A DNA stretch of 13,381 bases from JANYCG01 sp031428695 (GTDB taxonomy: Bacteria; Pseudomonadota; Gammaproteobacteria; Burkholderiales; Burkholderiaceae_C): positions 1 through 13,381 of the forward strand of contig JANOYE010000359.1 of the NCBI GenBank assembly GCA_031428695.1, written 5' to 3'. Below the pieces are notes generated by a model. It saw only the letters and a list, made by a program, of their open reading frames with translations. It was not told the DNA's origin and did not search any database. Shown here in pieces: positions 1 to 5,247 of this stretch. Numbering within the stretch: the first letter of the stretch is position 1; each line of letters opens with the position of its first letter. The translations under genes and the position numbers were made by a program.

Positions 1-145
1 CTGGATAGTCCCCTGGCGCGCGGTGCACGGCTTTGACAGCTGAGCCAGGAAAGACCGAGGCATAAAACCGCGCGGCTTCTTCCGCATCGCGGTCGTACCA
101 AAGGCAGATCGTGTTCTTGGCGGGATGTGTTGCGGGGGTGGCCAT
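1..145 (-). CDS. VOC-family protein of the 3-dmu-9_3-mt (PhnB-like) type, C-terminal part missing
   Basis: Only the first 48 or so codons are in the window; the gene runs off the left edge. The translation starts MATPATHPAKNTICLWYD and continues with AEEAARFYASVFPGSAV. That is the first beta-alpha unit typical of the '3-demethylubiquinone-9 3-methyltransferase' domain (PF06983), a vicinal-oxygen-chelate fold. Despite the name, members are usually not methyltransferases, and the substrate cannot be told from this fragment. The ATG lies one base after the TGA of the DUF1428 gene (positions 147-149), so the two are very probably co-transcribed and translationally coupled. It is the last visible member of a minus-strand gene row that begins with tetR. 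The family call is fairly safe from the N-terminal motif; the function is unknown. Confidence 0.75.
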   Translation of the reverse strand, partial: MATPATHPAKNTICLWYDRDAEEAARFYASVFPGSAVKAVHRAPGDYP

Positions 146-146
146 G

Positions 147-500
147 TCATTGCTCCATGATGATTTGAAAGCCGCCATAAATGAGCCGCTTGCCATCCAG
201 TGGCATCGGGTTCGCATCGGGTTGCATACGCGGGTCTTCCATTGCTTTTTTCCAGCCCGCATCGCGCGCCTCTCGAGAAGCCCAGGTGACCCAGGAAAAG
301 ACCACGGTCTCATCGTCGGTCTTCTTGACCGCCATCGGAAAAGAGGTGGCTTTGCCATCGGGCACATCGTCGCCCCAGCATTCGACAACGCGCAATGCGC
401 CGTGCTCTTTGAACGCTGCAGCTGCCTTGGTCGCGTGTTCAATGTATTTCTGCTTGTTGGCCTTAGGCACGGCACAGACAAATCCATCAACGTAGTTCAT
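147..500 (-). CDS. DUF1428 family (YbaA-like) small protein
   Basis: This is a 117-residue protein beginning MNYVDGFVCAVPKANK, the characteristic opening of DUF1428/YbaA proteins (dimeric alpha-beta barrel fold). Other family landmarks are EHGALRVVECWGDDVPDGK (about residues 32-50), TSFPMAVK, ETVVFSWVTW and a late Asp-Pro-Arg (MEDPRM). The length is normal for the family. A longer frame continues upstream to about 608, but that stretch overlaps the neighbouring SRPBCC gene and lacks family similarity. The ATG at 500 is preceded by a purine-rich GAAAGAGAA ribosome-binding stretch. The biochemical role of the family is not known to me. It lies 19 nt after the SRPBCC stop and one base before the next VOC gene, so it is an internal member of the row. 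Confidence 0.85.
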   Translation of the reverse strand: MNYVDGFVCAVPKANKQKYIEHATKAAAAFKEHGALRVVECWGDDVPDGKATSFPMAVKKTDDETVVFSWVTWASREARDAGWKKAMEDPRMQPDANPMPLDGKRLIYGGFQIIMEQ

Positions 501-519
501 GATTTTTTCTCTTTCCTGT

Positions 520-969
520 TCAGCCAGGAATCTCCGGCTCCACCAGCCGAGCCAGGTTCCGCAGCGATTCCTGCCAGCCCAGATAGCAGGCTTCCAATGG
601 AATGACATCCGGTATGCCGGCCTGCTCGTTGGTGAGCTCGGTGCCGACGGAGACCTTTTTCAAGTTGACCGTCACCGTCATGACGCCCGGCAAATTCGGG
701 TCGTCAAAAACGTCGGTGTAACGCAGGCGCTCATTCGGAACCAGTTCGAGGCAGTCCCCGCCAAATGAAATGGTCGTGCCGGTTGTGAAGTTGGTGAACG
801 ACGCTTTGAAAGTTCCGCCGACCTTCGCGTCGATGTGATGCACCTTGGCCGTAAAACCGTTGGGTGGCAACCATCGTGCCATGGCGTCGGGATCAAGAAA
901 GGCGCGGTAGATTTTTTCTGGTTTAGCTGCGATGACGCGGTGCAGGTTAACGGTGTTTTTGTCAGTCAT
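520..969 (-). CDS. SRPBCC / AHSA1-type START-like domain protein
   Basis: This 149-residue protein begins MTDKNTVNLHRVIAAKPEKIYRAFLDPD. The following AMARWLPPNGFTAKVHHIDAK and VGGTFKASF segments are the usual start of the AHSA1/SRPBCC (Bet v 1-like) domain, and the C-terminal helix reads YLGWQESLRNLARLVEPE. Such proteins form a deep hydrophobic pocket for small ligands and are often annotated as 'polyketide cyclase' or ATPase-activator homologues; nothing here fixes the ligand. The ATG at 969 is preceded by a strong AAGGAG Shine-Dalgarno sequence that overlaps the TAA of the upstream VOC gene, so the two are coupled. The frame extends further upstream to 1098, but only as a shadow of that VOC gene. 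The family call is confident; the function is unknown. Confidence 0.88.
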   Translation of the reverse strand: MTDKNTVNLHRVIAAKPEKIYRAFLDPDAMARWLPPNGFTAKVHHIDAKVGGTFKASFTNFTTGTTISFGGDCLELVPNERLRYTDVFDDPNLPGVMTVTVNLKKVSVGTELTNEQAGIPDVIPLEACYLGWQESLRNLARLVEPEIPG

Positions 970-980
970 GCTGTTTCTCC

Positions 981-1457
981 TTATTTCATTTGTGCCATGG
1001 CTTGCTGAATCTGCTCCGGCGTCAAATCCTGCTTGTGGGTGGCGACCGACCATTTGTGGCCAAACGGGTCGACCAGCATGCCGTAGCGGTCCCCCCAAAA
1101 CATGTCCATGACCGGCATGGTGACTTTTGCACCGGCGGCCACGGCTTGGGCAAAGGTGGCGTCCACATCGATCACCGAGAGATGGATCGTGACGGGTGAG
1201 CCTTTGAGCGCCAGCGGCCCGAGCACCGCCTCATGCCCACCCATTGGCGGCATTTCATCGACCAGAAATAGTGCGGCGCCACCAATGCGGACGCAGGCAT
1301 GCCAAAGCGCGCCGCCAGGGCCCGGCAGGCGGCTTTCTTCGATGGCATTGAATGCCTTTTTGTAGAACTCAATCGCTGCTGATGCGTTGGCGCAGACCAG
1401 ATGCGGGGTGATGGCGGTCAGGCCGTGGGGGATAGGTTCGACTTTAGTTTGACTCAT
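981..1457 (-). CDS. PhnB-like VOC (glyoxalase/bleomycin-resistance fold) protein
   Basis: This 158-residue VOC protein starts MSQTKVEPIPHGLTAITPHLV, followed by ASAAIEFYKKAFNAIEESRL, the family's first module. Later landmarks are WHACVRIGGAALFLVDE (about residues 52-68), HLSVIDVDATFAQAVAAGAKV and a closing WGDRYGMLVDPFGHKWSVATH, which is typical of PhnB/YdcJ-like proteins. The C-terminal tail DLTPEQIQQAMAQM is also common in this subgroup. VOC proteins include glyoxalase I, dioxygenases and antibiotic-binding proteins, and the substrate here is not evident. It is the first gene after tetR (51-nt gap, no terminator seen) and starts the tight VOC-SRPBCC-DUF1428-VOC row. An AAGGA stretch about 12 nt before the ATG is a weak ribosome-binding site. 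Confidence 0.88.
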   Translation of the reverse strand: MSQTKVEPIPHGLTAITPHLVCANASAAIEFYKKAFNAIEESRLPGPGGALWHACVRIGGAALFLVDEMPPMGGHEAVLGPLALKGSPVTIHLSVIDVDATFAQAVAAGAKVTMPVMDMFWGDRYGMLVDPFGHKWSVATHKQDLTPEQIQQAMAQMK

Positions 1458-1508
1458 GAAGATGGATCCTTTTTGAAATTTAACAACGGTTCGCCTAAAG
1501 GAGGGTGG

Positions 1509-2162
1509 TCAAACTGCGGCAGGCGAAATTGCCGCAAGTTTTGAAATTTTTGCGTGCGGGGCGGGCTCGTTCAAAACCAGTGCGACATAACGGCGCAAGT
1601 GCCCAACGCACTGCGCAGCGATTGCCGCACCGCCTTGCGCTTTGGCCAAAATGAACGCACCTTGCAGCGCGGCCTGGGTGTAGTGCGCCAGGCTCTCGGC
1701 CGTCCACTCGGCATGGGGCGCATAGAGCGCGCGGGCTTGGGCGATGTCCTGGGCAACCAACTGCGCGTGGGTGTCGATGCCAATCCAGCAAGCATCGCGA
1801 ATGGCGGGATGGGTCTCAAATGTTTCTTGCACCATGGTGCCCAAGAGGCAGGTGAAGTCGGGCAGGTTGCCTTGCAAAATCTGGGCGCGAAAGTCGATGT
1901 AGGCGAGCACGCGCTCGCGTGGGTCGGCGATTTGTTGGTACGGCGCAGTGGCAAACAACCCACCCGTCACTTCCGTCCAGTGGCGGGTGGCCTCTATGGC
2001 CAACTCTTCTTTGCCCTTGAAGTGGTGAAAGAAGCTGCCCTTGCTTACGGCTGCCGCGTTGCAGAGGTCGTCGACCGTGGTGGCTGAGTACCCTTTGGTG
2101 CGAAACACCTGCAGGGCGGCATTCAGCAATTTGGTTTTGGAGGCGTGTGTTGGTGAGGTCAT
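1509..2162 (-). CDS. TetR-family transcriptional repressor, NemR-like C-terminal half
   Basis: This is a 217-residue TetR-type repressor. The N-terminal helix-turn-helix covers about residues 10-55, with SATTVDDLCNAAAVSKGSFF and HHFKGKEELA as the DNA-binding core. The C-terminal ligand domain includes PDFTCLLGTMVQETFETHP. Cys105 there falls where, by eye, E. coli NemR has its redox/electrophile-sensing Cys106 (family knowledge; alignment not run). Further cysteines are at 34, 125 and 185. The frame opens at 2198, but I chose the ATG at 2162. The upstream part lies in the operator palindrome and before the predicted transcription start, and the family N-terminus (MTSPTHASKTKLLNAAL) fits 2162. 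An ATG at 2171 is the alternative. It probably represses itself and, through the promoter at 2189-2217, perhaps the four downstream genes. Confidence 0.88.
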   Translation of the reverse strand: MTSPTHASKTKLLNAALQVFRTKGYSATTVDDLCNAAAVSKGSFFHHFKGKEELAIEATRHWTEVTGGLFATAPYQQIADPRERVLAYIDFRAQILQGNLPDFTCLLGTMVQETFETHPAIRDACWIGIDTHAQLVAQDIAQARALYAPHAEWTAESLAHYTQAALQGAFILAKAQGGAAIAAQCVGHLRRYVALVLNEPAPHAKISKLAAISPAAV

Positions 2163-2217
2163 TGAAAACATACCGCTTAGTTGGTTTAAATATACCAACT
2201 AAGCGGTATGGTTTCAA
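2162..2217. promoter_or_regulatory. Large palindromic operator, probable TetR binding site(s)
   Basis: Two 23-nt arms (2162-2184 and 2195-2217) are inverted repeats matching at 22 of 23 positions around a 10-nt AT-only centre. The core arm ATACCGCTTAGTTGG is perfectly repeated as CCAACTAAGCGGTAT. Each core arm is itself roughly dyadic (ACC...GGT ends), so the site could bind two repressor dimers. It lies directly upstream of the chosen tetR ATG and spans the promoter, the normal layout for TetR autorepression. Confidence 0.85.
2189..2217 (-). promoter_or_regulatory. Sigma70-type promoter of tetR (and possibly the following operon)
   Basis: On the minus strand, TTGAAA (2217-2212) is followed by a 17-nt spacer and TATATT (2194-2189). 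Each box matches the consensus at five of six positions and the spacing is optimal. The expected start of transcription is near 2182, giving a leader of about 20 nt before the ATG at 2162. The -35, spacer and -10 all lie in the palindrome, so bound repressor would block polymerase. Confidence 0.7.
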
Positions 2218-2265
2218 GCAAAATCGCCGCAATTTTGTGTGATTTTGTAAGTCAAACCGGCCAAT

Positions 2266-2670
2266 TTAGCCAGGCCGATCTAATTGGTAGAGGACGTGGT
2301 TCATGTCATCCACCGGGTTGTCCGGTGCCAGCGCACCGCCCTGGCCCTGGCGCAATGCATCAAGCGGGCCAATGAAGCAATCGATGCTGAAGGCGTCATT
2401 GAGCACCGCCATGATGTGCGCCAGCTCGGTGATGTACTGCGGATAAGCGTCAAATCGATAACGCTGAATCAAGCCGATGGGCGCACCATTGTTGTGCGCA
2501 ACAAACATTTCTGACGGCTCGGTGCCGTCAATGCAGCCACCGTACTCGGCCTCAATGGCGTGCAACGACGGGTCGGCGTGCCACCACCTTGCGACATGCG
2601 GCGTGGCACGCCATTGGCCGACGAGCTTGAAGTCAGTTCGCGCAATCGGCTGGAAGGAGATCTTGTCCAT
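2266..2670 (-). CDS. GNAT N-acetyltransferase (aminoglycoside 6'-acetyltransferase-like), C-terminally truncated
   Basis: This 134-residue product begins MDKISFQPIARTDFKLVGQW. The segments PHVARWWHAD, EAEYGGCIDGTEPSEMFVAH, GAPIGLIQRYRF and SIDCFIGPLDALRQGQGGAL match the AAC(6')/Acetyltransf_8 type of GNAT protein up to the acetyl-CoA pyrophosphate loop (RQGQGG). Family members normally continue for about 45-60 residues with the rest of the GNAT core. Here the protein ends with an unrelated DNPVDDMNHVLYQLDRPG and a TAA. Neither other frame shows a continuation, and only about 48 bases separate the stop from the tetR operator. It is probably a decaying or non-functional gene. I prefer the ATG at 2670 (CAGGA about 10 nt upstream) over an in-frame GTG at 2688. 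Real resistance activity should not be assumed. Confidence 0.65.
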   Translation of the reverse strand: MDKISFQPIARTDFKLVGQWRATPHVARWWHADPSLHAIEAEYGGCIDGTEPSEMFVAHNNGAPIGLIQRYRFDAYPQYITELAHIMAVLNDAFSIDCFIGPLDALRQGQGGALAPDNPVDDMNHVLYQLDRPG

Positions 2671-2890
2671 CAAGCATTGATCCTGCACCTGCCTGGCAAT
2701 TGCTATATTTGTTATAGCATTTTACGCACATTATTCGTGACTTGGAGGCTCAAAATCCTCAAGTTTTGACAATTTCGCAGTTTAAATGAAAAATGTTAAC
2801 TTACATATCAACAATTAGCAAATTTTGCCTGAAAACTTGTCGTGCAAGCCTGCGCGCGGCGAGCCACCAAGATTTAAAGACGGGGTGGCA
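2671..2890. other. AT-rich intergenic stretch between gph and the GNAT gene
   Basis: These 220 bases carry no convincing gene; the plus-strand frames here are short or are shadows of gph. The stretch is far richer in A/T than its neighbours, especially 2760-2830. It holds the repeat-like segment 2701-2755 (listed separately) and presumably the GNAT gene's promoter, which I could not pin down. No clear intrinsic terminator for gph was found. Confidence 0.6.
2701..2755. repeat. Candidate dispersed repeat, copy 1 (intergenic)
   Basis: The segment opens with a perfect small palindrome, TGCTATA-TTTGT-TATAGCA (2701-2719), and continues to GACTTGGAGGC. Aligned without gaps to 10848-10902 inside aroA, it matches at 34 of 55 positions, including both halves of the palindrome region and GACTTG.AG. 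Its look (GCTAT...ATAGC, then GGAGGC) recalls short repeats common in Comamonadaceae intergenic DNA. That resemblance is from memory and not searched. Confidence 0.5.
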
Positions 2891-3565
2891 TTACCCAGCC
2901 GACGGCGCGGCCAGCAACGGCAAAAGCGCCAACGGCGTAGGGATGTCGGCATCTGCGCCCCACGTGCCTACTTCAGCGGCTTTGCCCAAATAACCGTAGG
3001 TGGCAGCCACGGTGGCCATGCCTGCGGCCCGACCGGCCAGGATGTCGCGCAGATCGTCGCCCACGTAGACGCAGCGCGCCGGGTCAACACCCATGCGCCG
3101 GGCCGCTTCAAACATCGGTGCAGGGTGCGGCTTGGCGTGGGGTGTGGTGTCGCCGCAGACGATCGCCCCAGCGCTGGCGAAGAGCGGCATTTGCGCTGTG
3201 AGCGGCAGCGTGAAACGCTGGGCTTTGTTGGTGACCACGCCCCAGGCCAGGTTTTTGGCGCAAATCGCTGCGATCAGGTCATTGACGCCGTCAAAAGCGA
3301 AAGTGCGGGTGGTGAGGTTGCTTTCGTAGTTGACGAAAAACTCTTCCTTCATGGCTGAAAAGCCGGCGTCGTCGGGCGCCATGCCAAAGGCTATTTCGAG
3401 CATGCCGCGAGCGCCTGCACCGGCCATGGGGCGGTAATGCGACAGCGGAAAAGACGGCAACCCGCGGTCGGTGCGCATTTTGTCGGCGGCGGCGCCCAAG
3501 TCAGGGGCACTGTCAATCAGGGTGCCGTCTAGGTCAAAAAGGACAGCTTCGATTTGGATGAACAT
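2891..3565 (-). CDS. gph: HAD-family phosphatase, phosphoglycolate phosphatase Gph / MupP type
   Basis: This 224-residue haloacid-dehalogenase hydrolase shows all four motifs: DLDGT at 11-15 (nucleophile Asp11, acid/base Asp13), Thr112 in VVTNK, Lys145 in HAKPHP, and the Mg-binding GDDLRD at 169-174. An alpha-helical cap lies between motifs I and II. Gph removes phosphate from 2-phosphoglycolate, a by-product of DNA repair or Rubisco oxygenation. A close relative in Pseudomonas, MupP, sits next to ubiG in a similar neighbourhood and acts on MurNAc-6-phosphate in peptidoglycan recycling. Sequence alone does not separate the two here. The gene follows ubiG by about 21 nt and is surely in the same operon. 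I chose the ATG at 3565; the frame also allows a TTG at 3580, but neither has a strong ribosome-binding site. Confidence 0.85.
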   Translation of the reverse strand: MFIQIEAVLFDLDGTLIDSAPDLGAAADKMRTDRGLPSFPLSHYRPMAGAGARGMLEIAFGMAPDDAGFSAMKEEFFVNYESNLTTRTFAFDGVNDLIAAICAKNLAWGVVTNKAQRFTLPLTAQMPLFASAGAIVCGDTTPHAKPHPAPMFEAARRMGVDPARCVYVGDDLRDILAGRAAGMATVAATYGYLGKAAEVGTWGADADIPTPLALLPLLAAPSAG

Positions 3566-3586
3566 CGGGATTTCAGTCAAAACTTG

Positions 3587-4351
3587 TCAGGCCAGGGGAG
3601 ACGGCGTCGCCTTCGGGGTTGCCCTTTGGGTCGCCATCATGTAGTTCACGCTGGTGTCGCCGCTGAGCCAATAACGGCCTGTCAGCGGGTTGTGCTCCAG
3701 GCCGCGTGACTGCTGCAATTCAAGCCCGGCGCCACGGCACCAAAGTGCCAACTCGCTCGGGCGAATCATCTTGGTGTAGTCGTGGGTTCCCTTGGGCAGC
3801 AAATTCAACACGTATTCAGCCCCAACCACGGCAAACAGGAAAGACTTCAGGTTGCGGTTGATGGTGGAAAAAAAGACCCAGCCGCCGGGTTTCACCAACG
3901 CCGCGCAGGCACTGACAATGGCCGCGGGGTCGGGCACGTGTTCGAGCATTTCCATGCAGGTCACCACGTCGAAGGCGGCCGGTTGCTCCAAGGCCAGCGT
4001 CTCGGTGCTGACTTCGCGGTAACTAACATTGGGCGTGCTGGCTTCCAGCGCGTGCAGTTGCGCCACACGCAGTGGTTTGTCGGCCAGGTCAATGCCCAGC
4101 ACCTGGGCACCTTTGCGCGCCATAGCGTCGGCCAGGATGCCGCCGCCACAGCCGACATCGAGCACCTTTTTGTTGGCCAAGTTGCATTGGCTGGTGATCC
4201 ACTGCAAGCGCAGTGGGTTGATTTGGTGCAATGGGCGAAATTCACCGTTGGCGTCCCACCAACGGTGGGCCAGCTCAGAGAATTTGGCGAGTTCGGCTGG
4301 ATCGAAGTTGGCGGAGTTCGGGGAATTGGCGAAATTAGAGCTGGCAGACAT
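3587..4351 (-). CDS. ubiG: Ubiquinone biosynthesis O-methyltransferase UbiG
   Basis: This 254-residue SAM-dependent methyltransferase carries out both O-methylations of the ubiquinone ring (2-polyprenyl-6-hydroxyphenol and 3-demethylubiquinol). Family signatures are WWDANGEFRPLHQINPLRL (31-49), SAM motif I VLDVGCGGG (63-71), GIDLADKPL (87-94), MEMLEHVPDP (133-142) and the UbiG-specific NRNLKSFLFAVVGAEYVL (165-182) plus LPKGTHDY (185-192). The last two form the region associated with membrane contact in UbiG. Length is normal apart from a variable Asn/Ser/Phe-rich N-terminus and a Thr/Pro-rich tail. It is transcribed with gph. The OmpA-like gene's terminator ends only about 20 nt before this ATG and no good promoter is evident, so expression may depend on read-through or on a promoter hidden around the terminator. 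Confidence 0.95.
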   Translation of the reverse strand: MSASSNFANSPNSANFDPAELAKFSELAHRWWDANGEFRPLHQINPLRLQWITSQCNLANKKVLDVGCGGGILADAMARKGAQVLGIDLADKPLRVAQLHALEASTPNVSYREVSTETLALEQPAAFDVVTCMEMLEHVPDPAAIVSACAALVKPGGWVFFSTINRNLKSFLFAVVGAEYVLNLLPKGTHDYTKMIRPSELALWCRGAGLELQQSRGLEHNPLTGRYWLSGDTSVNYMMATQRATPKATPSPLA

Positions 4352-4371
4352 GAATCAATTGTCCCGCAAAC

Positions 4372-4396
4372 AAAAAACCCCGCCGAGGCGGGGTTT
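4372..4396 (-). terminator. Intrinsic terminator of the OmpA-like gene
   Basis: Read on the minus strand, AAACCCCGC (4396-4388) pairs with GCGGGGTTT (4383-4375) around a 4-nt loop, followed by six T residues in total (4377-4372). This is a GC-rich stem plus U-tract of classic form. It lies downstream of the OmpA-like stop codon and about 20 nt before the ubiG start. The stem alone would also fold in the other orientation, but no plus-strand gene leads into it. Confidence 0.88.
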
Positions 4397-4412
4397 CGTT
4401 GCAAGCCTGGCC

Positions 4413-4439
4413 TAAGCCAAGTAAGCCAAGTAAGCCAAG
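4413..4439. repeat. Three tandem 9-bp repeats (TAAGCCAAG)
   Basis: TAAGCCAAG occurs three times head to tail (4413-4421, 4422-4430, 4431-4439) between the OmpA-like gene and its terminator. The copies are identical, so the expansion is recent or maintained. It lies in the 3' untranslated part of that mRNA. Confidence 0.9.
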
Positions 4440-4465
4440 CCTGCCCGAGAAATCAAAAAACTTGA

Positions 4466-5164
4466 TTACCGGTTGGCGCGTGTGCCGACCACTTCGACTT
4501 CAACGCGGCGGTTTTTAGCCATGCCTTCTTTGGTCTTGTTGTCAGCAACAGGCTGCTTCTCGCCCTTGCCTTCGGTGTACACGCGGTTTTTCTCGATGCC
4601 TTTGGACACGAGATAGGCCTTAACGGCTTCCGAACGACGAACCGACAGTTTCTGGTTGAAGGCGTCGCTGCCGCGTGCGTCAGCGTGACCCACAGCAATG
4701 ATGACTTCCAGGTTGATGGCTTTGACCTTGCCAGCCAGGTCGTCGAGCTTGGCTTTGCCTTCGGGTTTGAGCACCGATTTGTTGGTGTCAAAGAAAGCGT
4801 CAGCGGCGTAGGTGACTTTGGTTGCGGCGGCAGGCGCTGGGGCAGGTGCCGGGGCTGGCGCTGGCGCTGGTGCAGCAGCTACGGGAGCAGGTGCGGGAGC
4901 AGGCGCTGGGGCGGGAGCGGGAGCAGGTGCTGGCGCTGGAGCGGGTGCAGCAGCAACAGGACGGGGAGCGACAATGGCACCATCACAGCCGACTGCGGCC
5001 GTGGCAGGCGTCCAGTTGGCATCGCGCCAGCAGTATTCTTGGGTGCCGTTTTTCCAAACCAGCTCACTGGCGGAATTGCGCCAGTTGTCAACAGTTTGAG
5101 CGCCGGCGGCGGTCGCAAGTGCTGCGGTAGCAATCAGCATTGCCACTTTGTTCAATTTTTTCAT
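4466..5164 (-). CDS. OmpA-family peptidoglycan-binding envelope protein with Ala-Pro linker
   Basis: This is a 232-residue exported protein. Residues 1-22 are a signal peptide (MKKLNK charge, hydrophobic core, cleavage after AGA before Gln23). A short mature head follows with a WRNSASELVWKNGTQEYCW segment and two cysteines (45 and 60) that could form a disulfide. Residues about 70-113 are an Ala-Pro repeat, and about 117-227 form an OmpA-like peptidoglycan-binding domain. In that domain VGHADARGS (Asp162) and LSVRRSEAV (Arg176/177) hold the diaminopimelate-contacting Asp and Arg known from the family. No beta-barrel is present, so it is not a classical OmpA porin; it is more likely a soluble periplasmic or outer-membrane-associated linker to the wall. 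A strong AGAAGGAG ribosome-binding site precedes the ATG. It is transcribed alone, divergent from gyrA, and ends at the terminator at 4372-4396. Confidence 0.92.
   Translation of the reverse strand: MKKLNKVAMLIATAALATAAGAQTVDNWRNSASELVWKNGTQEYCWRDANWTPATAAVGCDGAIVAPRPVAAAPAPAPAPAPAPAPAPAPAPAPVAAAPAPAPAPAPAPAPAAATKVTYAADAFFDTNKSVLKPEGKAKLDDLAGKVKAINLEVIIAVGHADARGSDAFNQKLSVRRSEAVKAYLVSKGIEKNRVYTEGKGEKQPVADNKTKEGMAKNRRVEVEVVGTRANR
4826..4957 (-). repeat. Low-complexity Ala-Pro coding repeat in the OmpA-like gene
   Basis: About 44 codons alternate Ala and Pro, interrupted by VAAA segments that divide the tract into two similar blocks (each starting VAAAPAPAP). The wobble bases vary, so the DNA repeat is imperfect, but the tract is likely to change length by slippage or recombination. 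In the protein it would be an extended, rod-like spacer between the N-terminal head and the peptidoglycan-binding domain. Confidence 0.85.
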
Positions 5165-5187
5165 AGTTCTCCTTCTGGGGGAAATTC

Positions 5188-5234
5188 CGCAGCAGCGCTG
5201 CGATTAAGGGGACGTTCTAGGTGACCATCACCTA
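5188..5234 (-). other. Two stem-loops in the leader of the OmpA-like gene
   Basis: A perfect 7-bp inverted repeat TAGGTGA-CCA-TCACCTA lies at 5218-5234, and a 6-bp one, CGCAGC-AGC-GCTGCG, at 5188-5202. Both lie between the proposed promoter and the ribosome-binding site. Stable 5' hairpins are known to protect ompA-type messages in other bacteria. The first could instead be a protein-binding operator, since it sits just after the proposed transcription start. Confidence 0.45.
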
Positions 5235-5247
5235 ATTCGTTCCAATC

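Noticed and set aside
1515..1536. Inverted repeat TGCGGCA/TGCCGCA near the 3' end of tetR as a terminator
   Set aside because: The 7-bp stem lies inside the coding sequence and has no T-tract after it on either strand, so it is unlikely to end transcription.
2766..2794. Plus-strand promoter TTGACA-17-AAAAAT
   Set aside because: The -35 is perfect but the -10 is poor, and no plus-strand gene follows; in such AT-rich DNA it is likely chance.
2825..3358. Plus-strand open frame of 177 codons opposite gph
   Set aside because: It is antisense to a clear HAD phosphatase, shows no recognisable family, and has no ribosome-binding site.
3782..4465. Plus-strand open frame of 227 codons opposite ubiG
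   Set aside because: It is a shadow of the GC-rich ubiG sequence; its translation has no domain signature and it crosses a terminator hairpin.
4451..4467. AATCAA/TTGATT hairpin at the stop codon of the OmpA-like gene as a terminator
   Set aside because: The stem is A/T only and weak; the GC-rich stem at 4372-4396 is the convincing terminator.
4685..5224. Plus-strand frames rich in Gly/Ala/Arg opposite the OmpA-like gene
   Set aside because: Their low-complexity content is just the complement of the Ala-Pro coding repeat.
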